Below the pieces are notes generated by a model. It did no database searches, was not told the DNA's origin, and saw only the letters and a program-made list of their open reading frames with translations. Below, in pieces: positions 7,224 through 17,700 of a DNA stretch of 56,748 nucleotides. The stretch's first letter is position 1. Each line of letters begins with the position of its first letter. The DNA lies in contig PXUB01000041.1 in assembly GCA_003009755.1 (NCBI GenBank), positions 1 to 56,748 of the forward strand. The letters are read 5' to 3'. Both the position numbers and the translations under genes were made by a program. Source of the DNA: Thermoplasmatales archaeon SW_10_69_26. GTDB taxonomy: Archaea; Thermoplasmatota; SW-10-69-26.

Positions 7224-7449
7224 GGGGAACGACCCGGTCTTCGTCGACGACCTCGGAGGCGTAGTCGAGGGCGGCGGAGACGTCCTCGGGCTCGAGTTCG
7301 GGGTACTCCTGGAGGATGCCCTCACGGTCGTAGCCGCCGGCGACCATGCCGAGGATGTTGCGGACCATGATGCGGCTCCCGCGGATCGTGGGCTTGCCCC
7401 CGCAAATCTCGGGGTCTACGACGATGCGGGACTCGTCCCCTCCTGACAT
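7216..7449 (-). CDS. DUF433 protein, putative antitoxin
   Basis: 77 residues. The signature RIVVDPEICGGKPTIRGSRI followed by a helical GYDREGILQEYPELEPEDVSAALDYA segment is typical of DUF433, a winged-helix-like DNA-binding family that pairs with DUF5615. ATG at 7449 chosen; an in-frame TTG three codons upstream has a better spaced AGGAGG (about 9 nt), so the protein may be four residues longer at the N-terminus. The stop overlaps the GTG of the downstream PIN-like gene, so translation is probably coupled. Confidence 0.82.
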   Translation of the reverse strand: MSGGDESRIVVDPEICGGKPTIRGSRIMVRNILGMVAGGYDREGILQEYPELEPEDVSAALDYASEVVDEDRVVPRA

Positions 7450-7960
7450 AGCTTCCAATAGGTTCTTCCTCCTACTTGGTGGCTTGGTACTTGCTCCACG
7501 GCGGCCTGGTACGTGCCGTAAAGCAGGCAAGCGTCGCTTGCGCTTCACGCCTTCAGCTCAAGAATGCCGTTTACCTGCGGGTTGGCGCCTCTGTGTTCTG
7601 AAGGCATTTCCTATGTGATCCATGGGGGTCACCGTCTTCGGGCTTGGGCTTGGGAACAGTCGATCGTGAGGGGCGGTCTCTGAGCGGCTAGAGTTGACCT
7701 AGCAAAGCTTTAGCGCACGTCTTGATGGAAACGGGTATCACCTTCGTGGGCGGACGAGTGCTGGCGGCCTGTGAGAGCTGGACGGTTGATGCCGGTTGAG
7801 ATATGATGGGCCGACGCGGAGCCGTTTCGACACGCCACGCACATAATGCTCATCTCATTCTAGGCCCTCACCCGAAACCACCGAGGGACCTCTGACCCGA
7901 CGAGACGCAGTTGAAATCGACTCGAAGAACAAACGGCGGGTTCGCCGACTTTTCTTTTGA
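7450..7960. other. no gene recognised
   Basis: About 500 bp upstream of the DUF433 gene. Base composition is visibly lower in GC than the surrounding genes, with several frames interrupted. No RNA or coding feature can be supported; it probably belongs to the decayed mobile patch. Confidence 0.4.
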
Positions 7961-7969
7961 TGACAGCGC

Positions 7970-8140
7970 TTCATCCCGCCAGCCTCGAGTACCTCCTCAA
8001 AGAGGTGCGCCTCGAGGTCTTGGTAGCCGGCCTCGTTGTTCGCGATTGAGAAGGTCTCAAGGGTTGTGCCCTCCTCGTCCAAACGGTGTACAGCGCAGTG
8101 GTCTTTCCCGACGTCGATGCCTACGGAGTGGATGGGGGGT
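7970..8140 (-). pseudogene. IS110-type transposase N-terminal remnant
   Basis: The minus strand reads SVGIDVGKDHCAVHRLDEEG and then FSIANNEAGYQDLEAHL, matching the N-terminal DEDD nuclease region of IS110-family transposases (G-I-D-V-x-K-x, then the N-x-x-x-G-x-x-x-L helix). After EEVLEAGG the reading turns into unrelated Arg-rich sequence and stops, so only about 60 of 350-400 residues remain. Together with the fragment at 6310-6620 on the same strand and in the right order, it brackets the DUF433/DUF5615 pair. Confidence 0.65.
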
Positions 8141-8459
8141 GTTCCTCCTGTTTCGCGTGGCTTGGCCTGCCAAGGCCACGCGGCACAGGGGATCGCTCCC
8201 GTTTGCCGAGCCCGGTTCACGACGGGGTCGACTTCCCTCGCAAGCGATCGACAGCGACCGGACTGACGAGCCGAGGGTCGGACGGATGGGGAGGAGGTGT
8301 GGGGAGCGGCACGAAGGGTGGTCCTGGATCCCCCATCCGTCCCTCCCGCGTCGGGAACCGCGGGTACTCCCCCCAGCCGCCTCGCCTCGCATCAGGGTTC
8401 AGCCGGACACCTCCGGCACGAACATGCACACTGTTCAACCCCGACCTCCCTGAGCCGGT
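8141..8459. other. no gene recognised upstream of tmcA
   Basis: About 320 bp with no credible frame. It contains an inverted pair around 8281-8345 (GGACGGATGGGG against CCCCCATCCGTCC) that could terminate or regulate transcription. No clear TATA box could be placed for tmcA. Confidence 0.35.
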
Positions 8460-10691
8460 GTGCCCGAGCTGGCCGAGCTGGCGCGCCGCCTGCACGAGCA
8501 GGCCCGCGAGCGCGACGAGCGCCGAGCGATCGTCCTCCACGGCGACCGAGCCGCGGGCTACGAGGCCGTCCGCACGATCCTCGAGGCCGCCTCGATCGAT
8601 CCCACGGAGGGGTTGCTCGTCGGCCCGAAACCGATCGAGGACCTGCCGCTTTCGCGCCTGAAGCGCGAGCGATCCCGCGAGGTGCTCGGCACCACGTGGC
8701 CCGTGCTCGCGCTGGATGCCCACGAGTCGCTGGATCCCAACGACATCGGGCGCACGGTCGGCGCCGTCGACGGCGGCGGCCTGTACCTGCTGCTCACCCC
8801 GAACCTGGGCGGCTGGCCGGACCGCAGGGGGGCCTTCGACCGCAGCCTGGCCGTGCCCCCCTACGAAACGTCCGACGTCGCCGGCCGCTTCCGCCGACGT
8901 CTCGTCGAGACGCTGGAGACCGGCGAGGGCATCGCGATCGTCGACGTCGACGCCGACGAGATCCAACGCGACGGTCTCCGCGAAGGCCCCGCGACGAGCG
9001 GGACCTCGGCGCCGTCCGCCCCGGATCGGACGGTGTTCCCGGCCGCGGTCTACGAAGCCTGCCGCACCCGGGACCAGGCCGACACCGTCCACGCGCTGGA
9101 GGGCTTGCTCGATCCCGGCCAGATCGTCGTCGTCGAAGCCGACCGCGGCCGCGGCAAGTCCAGCGCCGCCGGCCTCGCCGTCGGGGGCCTGCTCGAGCGC
9201 GGCGCCGAGGTCCTCGTCACCGCGCCCCGCCGCAGCAACGTCGACGAGGTGTTCGCCCGCGCCCGCGAGGTCGCCGACCAACGGGACCTCGCCACCGACG
9301 AGGAGGGTCACCTGCTGCGAGCCGGCGAAGGCCAGCTCGTCTACCGCCGACCGCTGGACGCGCTCGCGGCGGCCGACGCGGCGGATGCGATCGTCGTGGA
9401 CGAGGCCGCCGGGCTCCCCGTTCACCTGCTCGAACGGTTCCTCGAGCCGCGCACCCCCGTCGTGTTCGCTTCCACCATCCACGGCTACGAGGGCGCCGGC
9501 CGCGGGTTCAGCCTCCGCCTGCAGGACCGCCTCGACGCCAGCCCTCGGCCCGTCCACCGGCTCACGATGCGTCGACCGATCCGCTACGCGGCCGAGGACC
9601 CCCTGGAGGCCTGGTCCTTTCGGGCCCTGCTGCTCGACGCCGAACCGGCTCCCGGCGATGCCATCGACCCCGTCGAGCCCCGCCGGGCCACCTACGAGGC
9701 GCCCTCGGCCGAAAAGCTCCTCGAGGACGAGGCGCTGCTACGCGAGGGCTTCGGTCTGCTCGTGCTCGCCCACTACCGCACGACGCCCTCGGACCTGGCC
9801 CGCTTGCTCGATGCCCCGAACGTCTCGATGCACTGCCTGACCATCGAGGACCACGTCGTCAGCGTCGCCCTCACCGCCCGCGAAGGCGGTCTCGGCGATC
9901 GCATGCGCAAGCGCATGTACGGAGGCGAGCGCGTGCCCGGCAACCTCATCCCCGACCTGCTCACCAGCCAACTGCGCGACCCCGACGCCGGCCGACCGGT
10001 GGGCAAGCGCGTGCTCCGCATCGCGACCCACCCCGACCATCGGCGCCGAGGCTACGCCAGCCGCCTGCTGACCGAGATCGCGTCCGCCGCCGACGTCGAC
10101 TGGCTGGGCACGTCGTATGGCGCCACGCCGGGCCTGCTCGCGTTCTGGGACCAGCTGGGCTACCGCACCGTGCACCTCTCGGCCCGACGCAACCCCACCA
10201 GCGGCGAGCACTCCGCCATCCAGCTCAACCCCCACACCTCCGAGGGCGAGGACCTCACCCAGCGCAGCGAGGCCTGGCTGCTGCGTCGGCTGCCCAGCGT
10301 GCTCGCCGACGCCCTAGACGAGGTCGATCCCGACCTCGTCCGCGCCGCGTTGGCCGGGCTCGCGGAACCGCCGCGCCTCGCCATCGGCGAACGCGAGTGG
10401 CGCCTCGTCGCGGCTGCCGCCTACGGTCCCGGCGTCTACGACATCGGCCCCCGCGCCTTCCGGCAACTGGCCATCCGCCACCTCGTCGACGGCGAGGTGG
10501 ACCTCGACGACCGGGCCGAGCGGCTGCTCGTCACCAAGGTCCTGCAAGCCCGCGAGTGGGAGGAGGTCGCCGAGGAGCTCGGGTTCCAATCCAAGCGCAT
10601 GGCGATGCGCGGCCTGGGCGATGCCTACCAGCCGCTCGTCGACGCCTACGGCGACGATGCGGCCCACGAGGAAGCCGATCGGTTCCGGTGA
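8460..10691 (+). CDS. tmcA: tRNA(Met) cytidine acetyltransferase TmcA
   Basis: 743 residues, GTG start. TmcA makes N4-acetylcytidine, in bacteria at the wobble base of elongator tRNA-Met; archaeal homologues act more widely on tRNA and rRNA. Domain order is complete: N-terminal DUF1726-like part (1-190), RecD-like ATPase with Walker A DRGRGKS (228-234) and Walker B VVDEAAG (312-318), GNAT acetyltransferase with the acetyl-CoA loop RIATHPDHRRRGYASRLL (520-537), and a C-terminal tRNA-binding region containing REWRLVAAAAYGPGVYDIGPR. The motif HGYEGAGRGFS is a strong family marker. No good Shine-Dalgarno sequence precedes the GTG, so the transcript may be leaderless or the start uncertain by a few codons. 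Confidence 0.93.
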   Translation: MPELAELARRLHEQARERDERRAIVLHGDRAAGYEAVRTILEAASIDPTEGLLVGPKPIEDLPLSRLKRERSREVLGTTWPVLALDAHESLDPNDIGRTVGAVDGGGLYLLLTPNLGGWPDRRGAFDRSLAVPPYETSDVAGRFRRRLVETLETGEGIAIVDVDADEIQRDGLREGPATSGTSAPSAPDRTVFPAAVYEACRTRDQADTVHALEGLLDPGQIVVVEADRGRGKSSAAGLAVGGLLERGAEVLVTAPRRSNVDEVFARAREVADQRDLATDEEGHLLRAGEGQLVYRRPLDALAAADAADAIVVDEAAGLPVHLLERFLEPRTPVVFASTIHGYEGAGRGFSLRLQDRLDASPRPVHRLTMRRPIRYAAEDPLEAWSFRALLLDAEPAPGDAIDPVEPRRATYEAPSAEKLLEDEALLREGFGLLVLAHYRTTPSDLARLLDAPNVSMHCLTIEDHVVSVALTAREGGLGDRMRKRMYGGERVPGNLIPDLLTSQLRDPDAGRPVGKRVLRIATHPDHRRRGYASRLLTEIASAADVDWLGTSYGATPGLLAFWDQLGYRTVHLSARRNPTSGEHSAIQLNPHTSEGEDLTQRSEAWLLRRLPSVLADALDEVDPDLVRAALAGLAEPPRLAIGEREWRLVAAAAYGPGVYDIGPRAFRQLAIRHLVDGEVDLDDRAERLLVTKVLQAREWEEVAEELGFQSKRMAMRGLGDAYQPLVDAYGDDAAHEEADRFR

Positions 10692-10746
10692 GACCGAGAC
10701 ACACGATGGCGAGCCGAACGGGAACAACCGACCGCTAACGAAGAAC

Positions 10747-10755
10747 GTTTATGTA
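10747..10755 (+). promoter_or_regulatory. TATA-like box upstream of PKD surface protein
   Basis: GTTTATGTA in a locally AT-rich stretch between tmcA and the PKD gene. Predicted transcription start near 10780 would give a leader of about 90 nt. Confidence 0.4.
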
Positions 10756-10867
10756 CTGCAGACCCAGTGGCTGAGGCACGGCCGACCCGGGAGGCGACGC
10801 CGGACGGAGGCTGATCGCTATCGACACCAACCACTCGACCGGTTGCGACGACGCTGCAGGCGCGCGC

Positions 10868-13800
10868 GTGCTTGCAATCGTGACCGCCGCGATGCTCGTC
10901 CTCACCTCGATGCCCTACGCGATCTCGGCTCAGACCGAGACCAACCAACCACCGCAGGCGGCCATCACGATCTCGGGCGCCTGCTCGGGCGACGACGTGG
11001 TGCAGTCCGGATCCACCACCGACAAGATCGCACGCGACCTCGACGGCGACGGCCAAGTCTGCGTGGTGCTCGACGGTAGCCAAAGCACCAACGACGACGA
11101 CATCGGCTGCTCGAAGACCGAGGACCGCCCGATCAAGACGTACTACTGGGACAAGAACGACGTCTCGCAGGGCCGCTCGGACCAACCCACCGAGCAACGC
11201 ACCGTCCACATCGCCGGCAACGACACCGTCGACTGGGGCCTCACCGTCGAGGACTGGTGCGGCGAGACGTCCGGTCGAGCGAACGTGTCCGTGGACTACG
11301 TCGCCAACCAGCAGCCGCAGGCCGCCTTCGACGTCGACGTCACCGAGGACACCGACGGCGACGGCGAAGACGCGATCGACGTCGACGCTACCCCGTCCAG
11401 CGATGACGGCTCGATCACGGGCTGGAACTGGTCGATCGCCACCGCCGGCTCCGCCTGCGTCGAGGACACGCAGCAGAGCTTCCAGGCCACGTGCCCGACC
11501 GGCGAGTGGACGATCAGCCTCACCGTGACGGACGACGCCGGCGCCCAGGACACGATCGAGGTCGACAGCAGCGAAGACGATGCCCTGCCGGCGCTGCCGG
11601 CCAACGCGCCGCCGACCGACCCACAGATCACGGGCGTCACCTGCGACAACAGCACCGCCACCGAGCACGGCACCGAGTGCACCGACCCGCTACCGGTCAC
11701 CGTCACCGTCGACGGGGACGGCATGGACGATGAAACCGTGCACAAGTGCCAGTGGAACGCGACCGAGCAGGCCCCCGTCGATTGCACGGCCAGCGAGACC
11801 GACCTGGACGTCACGTGCGCCTGGAGCTACGGCGACGGCGCCGATGCCAAGGTCGACTGCGGCAGCTCGGCCACACACGACTACGAGGCGGAGGACGACC
11901 ACAACCTCACGCTCACGGTCATCGACGAGGCCGGCGCGGAGACCGCGTCGACCGCCAACCAGACGATCACGATCACGGAACCGGCCGCGCCCGAGCCCGA
12001 TCCCCAAACCGACAAGGCCCCCATCACGCTGAAGCAAGAAGGCTTCGACGGCGCCGACGACATCGAGTTCGCCACCGAGGGCCCCTCGCCCAGCAACGAC
12101 ACCTGGTCCACCGACGGCCTAGCCCACTACTCGGCCGCCTGCATGGACGACAAACAGCTCGGCCTCTACGGCGATCGGGACGCCGCCCTCCAGTTCAACG
12201 AGAAGGTCGTCTTCGACGGCTACGTGCTCGTCGACAGCCTGACCGTGCCCGGCGACCAGCTGGCACCGCTGTTCGATCCCGCCGTCAGCCCGGACGACGA
12301 CGCCGGCGGCCCGCGATGCACCTACGACGACACCGCCGGCCAGGGTGAGGCCACCTTCACCGTACCCGCTGACGATCTCAGCTTCAAGGAAGCCGACTGG
12401 AGCCAGCTCGGCGTTTCCTTCACCCACTGGGGCGAGCTCGAGGCCGACCAAGCGAACGAGCCCGACCTCGACGAGGTCTCCGTCGAGATCAAGCCCGCCT
12501 CCACCAGCACGTGGACGACGCTCGACGACTGGGAGACGCTCCCCCAGCAACCCACGCGGGAATCCTTCGAGATCCAGCGGACCGACGCGGACGCCCTCGG
12601 CGAGGACCTCGAGCTTCGGTTCGCGTTCGAGGCCGATCAGGACTTCAACGACCACCGAGGCTGGTTCGTCGACAACGTCGAGGTCACAGGTTCGGACCTG
12701 TGCCCCACCGCGAAGACCAACGTCCCGAGCCTCGTCGACATCGGTCCGGAGCTGAACTCGACCCTCGTCACCTTGGACGCGAGCCCTAGCTACGACCGCC
12801 TAGGCACCATCGAGACGTTCCGCTGGACCGACGCCTCCGGCGATCTGGATGTCACCGGCGAGACGGTGGACGTCCGACTGGACCGAGGCCAGCACGATCT
12901 CACGCTCGACGTCACCGACGACAACGGCTGCTCGGATACGATCAGCTTCACCGTGACCGTCGACCGGTTCCCCGTCGCGGACGCGAGCGTCGACCCCTCG
13001 GTCTCCCAGGTGGACCACGACGGTTCCGGCGACGAGGAGTTCCGTCTCAACGGCTCCGACAGCTTCGACCCCGAGGACGGGGACGTGGCCTGCGAGTGGA
13101 CCGACACCGACGACAACGTCGTGGCCAGCACCTGCGTCGTGAACGTGACGGTCCCCGTGGGGAACGAGACCATCAAGCTCACCGTCAACGACACCGTCGG
13201 CGCCACCGACTCGACGAACCTGACCCTCGAGGTCGCGGCGAACCCGGACCCGACGGCGGCGACCGGGCCCAACCGGACCGTCCGCGACGCCAACCGATCA
13301 GGGGCTACCGAGGTCACGCTGGACGCCTCCGGCAGCTCCGACACCGGTGACGGTGAGATCACGGCGTACGAGTGGTCCGAAAACGGCAAAACGATCGCAA
13401 ACGGGGAGATGGCTGAGGTCAACCTCTCCTCCGCCAGCGCGCCCGGCGAGGACCACAACATCACGCTCACCGTGACCGACAGCGGCGGTGGGAGCGATAC
13501 GGACGTGGTCACCCTCACCGTCGTCGAGAACGAGCTCCCCGAGATGGCCCCGAACATCACCTGTGATCGCCTGACCTGCAATTTCACCGCCAACGCCGAA
13601 GATGACACGGCCGTGGAGCAGTGCACCTGGACCGTCGGCGACCGCGACGAGACTGGGTGCGAGATCACCTGGGACTTCGACGAGCCCGGGAGCTACCAAG
13701 TGAACCTCACCGTGCTCGACGAAGAAGGAGAGACCAACAACACATCGGTGAATCAAGGCTTCGAGACGGTGTTCATCGACAGCTTCGAGGACGGGGGGCT

Positions 13801-14275
13801 CGGCGACTGGAGCCTGGCCTCGACCGGCGAGGGAGAGAACCTGTGGCGGGTCGGTGCCGACTGCGAAACGCCGGGCGACGACCGGGACGGCGACGCCGCG
13901 CTGCAGTTCAACCGAGAAGCGATCTGCGACTACGATTCCGACGAGGTCCCGCAGGGCGCTGTCGAGCGAGCCGTCAACCTCACCGACCGTGAGGAGGCCG
14001 ACCTCACCTTCCGGCACTACTACGAGGTCGAGACGGACTGCTCGGGCTCCTTCGACCAGATGTGGATCAACGTCAGCACCGACGGAGGCGCAACGTGGAA
14101 TACAGTGACCGGCTTCGACTGCCAAGATGGGAACACCGACGGATGGCGGATCATCACCGAGTCCCTGGATCCCTGGGTGGGCGAGGAGGTCACCCTCCGC
14201 TACGCCTTCGACGCCAACGACGGGTTCAGCAACAGCGGCAAGGGTTGGCTCGTCGACCGGATCACCGTCTGGTGA
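10868..14275 (+). CDS. secreted multi-domain protein with PKD-like and jelly-roll domains
   Basis: 1135 residues, GTG start directly before a signal peptide (LAIVTAAMLVLTSMPYAISA). The body alternates Ig-like PKD domains (VDATPSSDDGSITGWNWSI, VTLDASGSSDTGDGEITAYEW, LTLDVTDDNGCSDTI) with two beta-sandwich domains of the MAM/immune-inhibitor-A type. The second of these closes the protein: SFEDGGLGDWSL at about 970, then WINVSTDGGATWNTV and GWLVDRITVW at the very end. Cysteines are paired within domains and many N-x-S/T sites suggest N-glycosylation. No C-terminal anchor or sorting signal is visible. Such modules usually mediate adhesion or substrate binding; no enzyme motif was seen. No strong Shine-Dalgarno sequence precedes the GTG. 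Strongly acidic. Confidence 0.8.
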   Translation: MLAIVTAAMLVLTSMPYAISAQTETNQPPQAAITISGACSGDDVVQSGSTTDKIARDLDGDGQVCVVLDGSQSTNDDDIGCSKTEDRPIKTYYWDKNDVSQGRSDQPTEQRTVHIAGNDTVDWGLTVEDWCGETSGRANVSVDYVANQQPQAAFDVDVTEDTDGDGEDAIDVDATPSSDDGSITGWNWSIATAGSACVEDTQQSFQATCPTGEWTISLTVTDDAGAQDTIEVDSSEDDALPALPANAPPTDPQITGVTCDNSTATEHGTECTDPLPVTVTVDGDGMDDETVHKCQWNATEQAPVDCTASETDLDVTCAWSYGDGADAKVDCGSSATHDYEAEDDHNLTLTVIDEAGAETASTANQTITITEPAAPEPDPQTDKAPITLKQEGFDGADDIEFATEGPSPSNDTWSTDGLAHYSAACMDDKQLGLYGDRDAALQFNEKVVFDGYVLVDSLTVPGDQLAPLFDPAVSPDDDAGGPRCTYDDTAGQGEATFTVPADDLSFKEADWSQLGVSFTHWGELEADQANEPDLDEVSVEIKPASTSTWTTLDDWETLPQQPTRESFEIQRTDADALGEDLELRFAFEADQDFNDHRGWFVDNVEVTGSDLCPTAKTNVPSLVDIGPELNSTLVTLDASPSYDRLGTIETFRWTDASGDLDVTGETVDVRLDRGQHDLTLDVTDDNGCSDTISFTVTVDRFPVADASVDPSVSQVDHDGSGDEEFRLNGSDSFDPEDGDVACEWTDTDDNVVASTCVVNVTVPVGNETIKLTVNDTVGATDSTNLTLEVAANPDPTAATGPNRTVRDANRSGATEVTLDASGSSDTGDGEITAYEWSENGKTIANGEMAEVNLSSASAPGEDHNITLTVTDSGGGSDTDVVTLTVVENELPEMAPNITCDRLTCNFTANAEDDTAVEQCTWTVGDRDETGCEITWDFDEPGSYQVNLTVLDEEGETNNTSVNQGFETVFIDSFEDGGLGDWSLASTGEGENLWRVGADCETPGDDRDGDAALQFNREAICDYDSDEVPQGAVERAVNLTDREEADLTFRHYYEVETDCSGSFDQMWINVSTDGGATWNTVTGFDCQDGNTDGWRIITESLDPWVGEEVTLRYAFDANDGFSNSGKGWLVDRITVW

Positions 14276-14330
14276 GCTAAGCCTCGACCCGGCCGGGGCC
14301 TCTGGGGCCTCGGCCGTTCCGCCGCCTCTC

Positions 14331-14516
14331 TCAGTCCACGGGATCGAACTCGATCTCGTCTTCCTCGTCTGCTGTCTGAGCCTGCATGTAGTGGTCGATC
14401 AAGCGGTTGACCAGCTCGTCGTAGGTCTCTCCCTTGCTACCCAGCGCCTTCAACCGATCGCGGGTGTCCTTCGACAGCGGGATCGTGGTGCGAGACACCG
14501 ACCCCGCGATGCGCAT
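14331..14516 (-). CDS. small RHH/VapB-like protein (DUF7557-type)
   Basis: 61 residues from the ATG at 14516; the frame also offers an ATG at 14624 (GGAAGG 4 nt upstream, 48 nt from a TATA-like box) and a TTG at 14636, so up to 40 more residues are possible. The core SRTTIPLSKDTRDRLKALG followed by ETYDELVNRLIDHY is the short strand plus two helices of ribbon-helix-helix antitoxin-like proteins common in halophilic archaea. The C-terminus is acidic. It is divergent from the giant surface-protein gene and shares its AT-rich promoter region, so it might regulate that gene or itself; no toxin partner is adjacent. Confidence 0.65.
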   Translation of the reverse strand: MRIAGSVSRTTIPLSKDTRDRLKALGSKGETYDELVNRLIDHYMQAQTADEEDEIEFDPVD

Positions 14517-14673
14517 CCCCGTGTAAAACCGTGGCCACCACTCGTGCAGCTCTCCTGGAGCCCGAGTCCGACGCTCCTTCGGACTTCGATGGAAAGTCGT
14601 TAGTGTTTTCTGGAAAACTTCCATAGGACCTTCCAAAGGGTTTCATAGACGTCATCGAATCCGGCCAAAGAAC

Positions 14674-14732
14674 AAATAAATAGTGTGAATAGTTGATATT
14701 CCTGTGCATAACTCTCAGGAGGAAAGTTTATG
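14674..14732 (+). promoter_or_regulatory. TATA box, Shine-Dalgarno and out-of-frame ATG before giant surface protein
   Basis: AAATAAATA at 14674-14682, then AGGAGG at 14717-14722 seven nucleotides before an ATG at 14730. This is the best ribosome-binding site in the window, yet the ATG is not in the frame of the long gene. Read on the other strand the AT-rich block also gives a TATTTATTT box for the divergent small gene. Confidence 0.65.
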
Positions 14733-14781
14733 GGGCTGCAGTCTCGCTCTCCGTCGCACGTTCAGGGAGCTGATCACGCCG

Positions 14782-17700
14782 ATGCCCCTACCCTCACCTC
14801 GAAACGACGGTCCGCGATCGACGGCGTTCTACGCCCTCCTCGCCATGGCTACCCTCGGCCTCCTGGTCGTGGTAGCTGGCGGGGTCTCCGCCGCGACGAT
14901 CAACGACATCGAATCCTACGCCTGGGCTTCCGACACGGGCGACCACGAGAACACGCTCAACCACGAATGGGTCCCCGTCAGCGAAGGATCGGGCGCCGGG
15001 GAATCTGACCGTGCCATCCCCTCGAAGGGTCTGGCGCTCGTCGCCGTCAACTACACCATCGATGGAGACGCCTCCGAGATCAGCTTCCAGTACCTCGATA
15101 GCGGCGATACGGACGACACCGGGGACGACGAACCGGAGGAGGAGACATTCACGTACAAGTTCGGCGACCAAGAAGCTCCCTTCGACGAAGATGGTGATCG
15201 CGTCCACCGCGCCGCCAATGTCACTTACTTCGGGTCCGATGGCGTCGAGGCCACCACGGACGCAGATGCATGCGACGCTGAGGTCTCGGACCTGAGCGCC
15301 GGCACGAACGGAGGGTATTGCTGGTTCCTGATCGAGCTCCCCGACCCTAGCGAACGAGGAGCCTTCGGCGGCGAAGGGCTCGCCCCTGACACGACGTACA
15401 ACCTCCACGTCGACATCGCCGACAGCACCTCCCCCGCCCAGCAGCCCCAGCGTGGTGAGAACTCCGATCCCGTCGACCTCGCTCCCGTCGAACCCGACAC
15501 TGAGGTCACCAAGGCCGAGTTCGTGAACCCGAACGCACCGGGAGTCATCGAGACGGATCGCAACATCAAGTTCAACATGACGCTGGAGACCCAGAACTCC
15601 AGCGACCCACGAGGCACCGCCGGGGCAGGGAAAGCGAACGAGGGCGACGTCGACGCTTGGGTATGCCTCCCACGCGCCAACATCCTCGACCGCCCCTACA
15701 CCCACTTCAGCGCCTTCACCTCCGCATCGGACGGATGGGACAACCCTCCGACCTGTGACATCTACGACCTTCCTGTCTACGGTGACCGCAGCCGTGGCGA
15801 AACCACGTTCACGCTGGATGCCTACGGGGAGACGCACACCTTCGCGAGCGCGCTCACCCGCACGGACAACGACAGGACGGGCGGCCAGATCAACGACAAC
15901 CGGTCCTACGAGTACCAGTTCCAGCTCACGGAACCGCTACAGACCCCGGGCTCGGACTGGATCGACGAGTTCCAGATGACCGTCATCGTCCGGGACGCAT
16001 ACGGCAACGTCGAGTACCACGAGCTGGACGACGACTACAAGGGACAGAACAACGGGGATCCCGACAACCCGACCGGTCCCGGCGTCTTCAAGGTGGCCGA
16101 GTTCGACATCCGGCCCGACCTCCAGCAAACCTCCGGCGACGACGTCTCCACGTTCGAGGACGAGGACGGCTGCTACCAGCCCGACGACCCCAACAGCGAC
16201 GACAACAACCCGACCAACCCCTGCTTCCGCACGCTGGAGCTCCTACCCCCCTACGACAACATCGAGGTCCCGTTCCTCGTGGAGAACTTCGGCAACGCCG
16301 AGGACGAGGTCTCCCTCTCCACGTCCAACCCCCAAGAGGCGGGCAACCAAGCCTGGGACGTGTCCGTGGCCGACCCCGACGACAACCAGGACCCCAACAG
16401 CCTGACCTACCCGATCGCCGCCGCCCCGTCGTCCTCGCCCGACACCAGCGAGAAGTCTACGCCGAAGGTGATCTTCGATCTGCCGGAGGACGCGGTGGCC
16501 CCGGATAACCGGACGATCGAGGTCGAGGTCGACAGCGATCGAGCGACCAACTCCAACCCCAGCTCTGTGTTCCTCCAAGCCAAGCTGGCTCCCAACCCGC
16601 GCGGCGAGCTTCTGCTCGGCCCAAACGGGACCGAGGAGCGCCGCATAGACACCTCGCCCGACTCCACGACCAGCGTCGACCTCGCCTACGAGAACACCGG
16701 CAACACGGACGGGCCGTTCACCTTCGAGGTGGGCTCCGCCGACAACCGTTGCCGAGGTTTCAACCAGGGCAACGACGCCGAGAAGGTGGACCTCTCGCTC
16801 ATCGACAACGGCGTCGAGGACAACGGCCTGACGATCAGCCCCGGTGAGGACCGGTCGCTCACCGTCGACGTCGACGTAGGCCGCGACGTCCCCACGGGGG
16901 AGTACGAGTGCGATCTCGACGTGACCGACACGAGCGCTGGAGAAGACGTCCCACTGACCCCCCTCGATCCGACGATCGTCGTCGAGGTCACCGGCACCAC
17001 GAACATCGAGTTGCTGCGAACCACGGATGACGCCGACCGTGACGAAGTCAACGTCACAGGTCAACGTATCCACCAGTTCGCCGACCCGGCCGACGGCAAC
17101 CACAGTGTCGTGTTGTACATGGAGAACACCGGCGACGTGGCGCTCGAGCCCGAGCTCGACACCTCCTCGTCCGTGTTCCAGCTGGTCGACGAGAACGACC
17201 TCGATGCCACGTGGAGGGGCGACGTCAACGGCACGATGGACCTCGCCAAAGCCGCCTCCAGCTTCAAGCTCCCGGCCACCGACAATGACGACCGCGAACG
17301 CGTCAAGATCTCGGACATCTTCGAACCCGATGGAGCTCTCAAGTCAGGCGAAGATTTGACCGACGGAGACCAGTGGACTTGCGGGGGCGAAGATGGCGAC
17401 GAGGACAGTGACAGCGACCCTCGCGTCGTCTGCCGCCTCGAGTTCCAACTCGATTACTCTGACGACAACGCGATCATCGGTGACCGTACGGTCTACGACT
17501 TCCGTTGGAACGACCCCAGTCGAGACAGCGATCCCACGAACGCGACCCTGGACCTGGACTTCGGCTACCCGGGCGAGATCGCCACCGACAGCGTCTCCGA
17601 CCGCGTCGTCGGCGCCAACGGTCAAAGCAGCCGCGTCGTCTTCGAGGCCCAGCTCGACGAGGGACGGACGTTTGACGCGGCGCAGGACGCCGGCGACGAC

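Noticed and set aside
14730-15008. 92-residue frame starting at the excellent AGGAGG/ATG site
   Set aside because: As a protein it is Arg/His/Gly-rich shadow sequence of the long gene; kept only as a finding about the start site.
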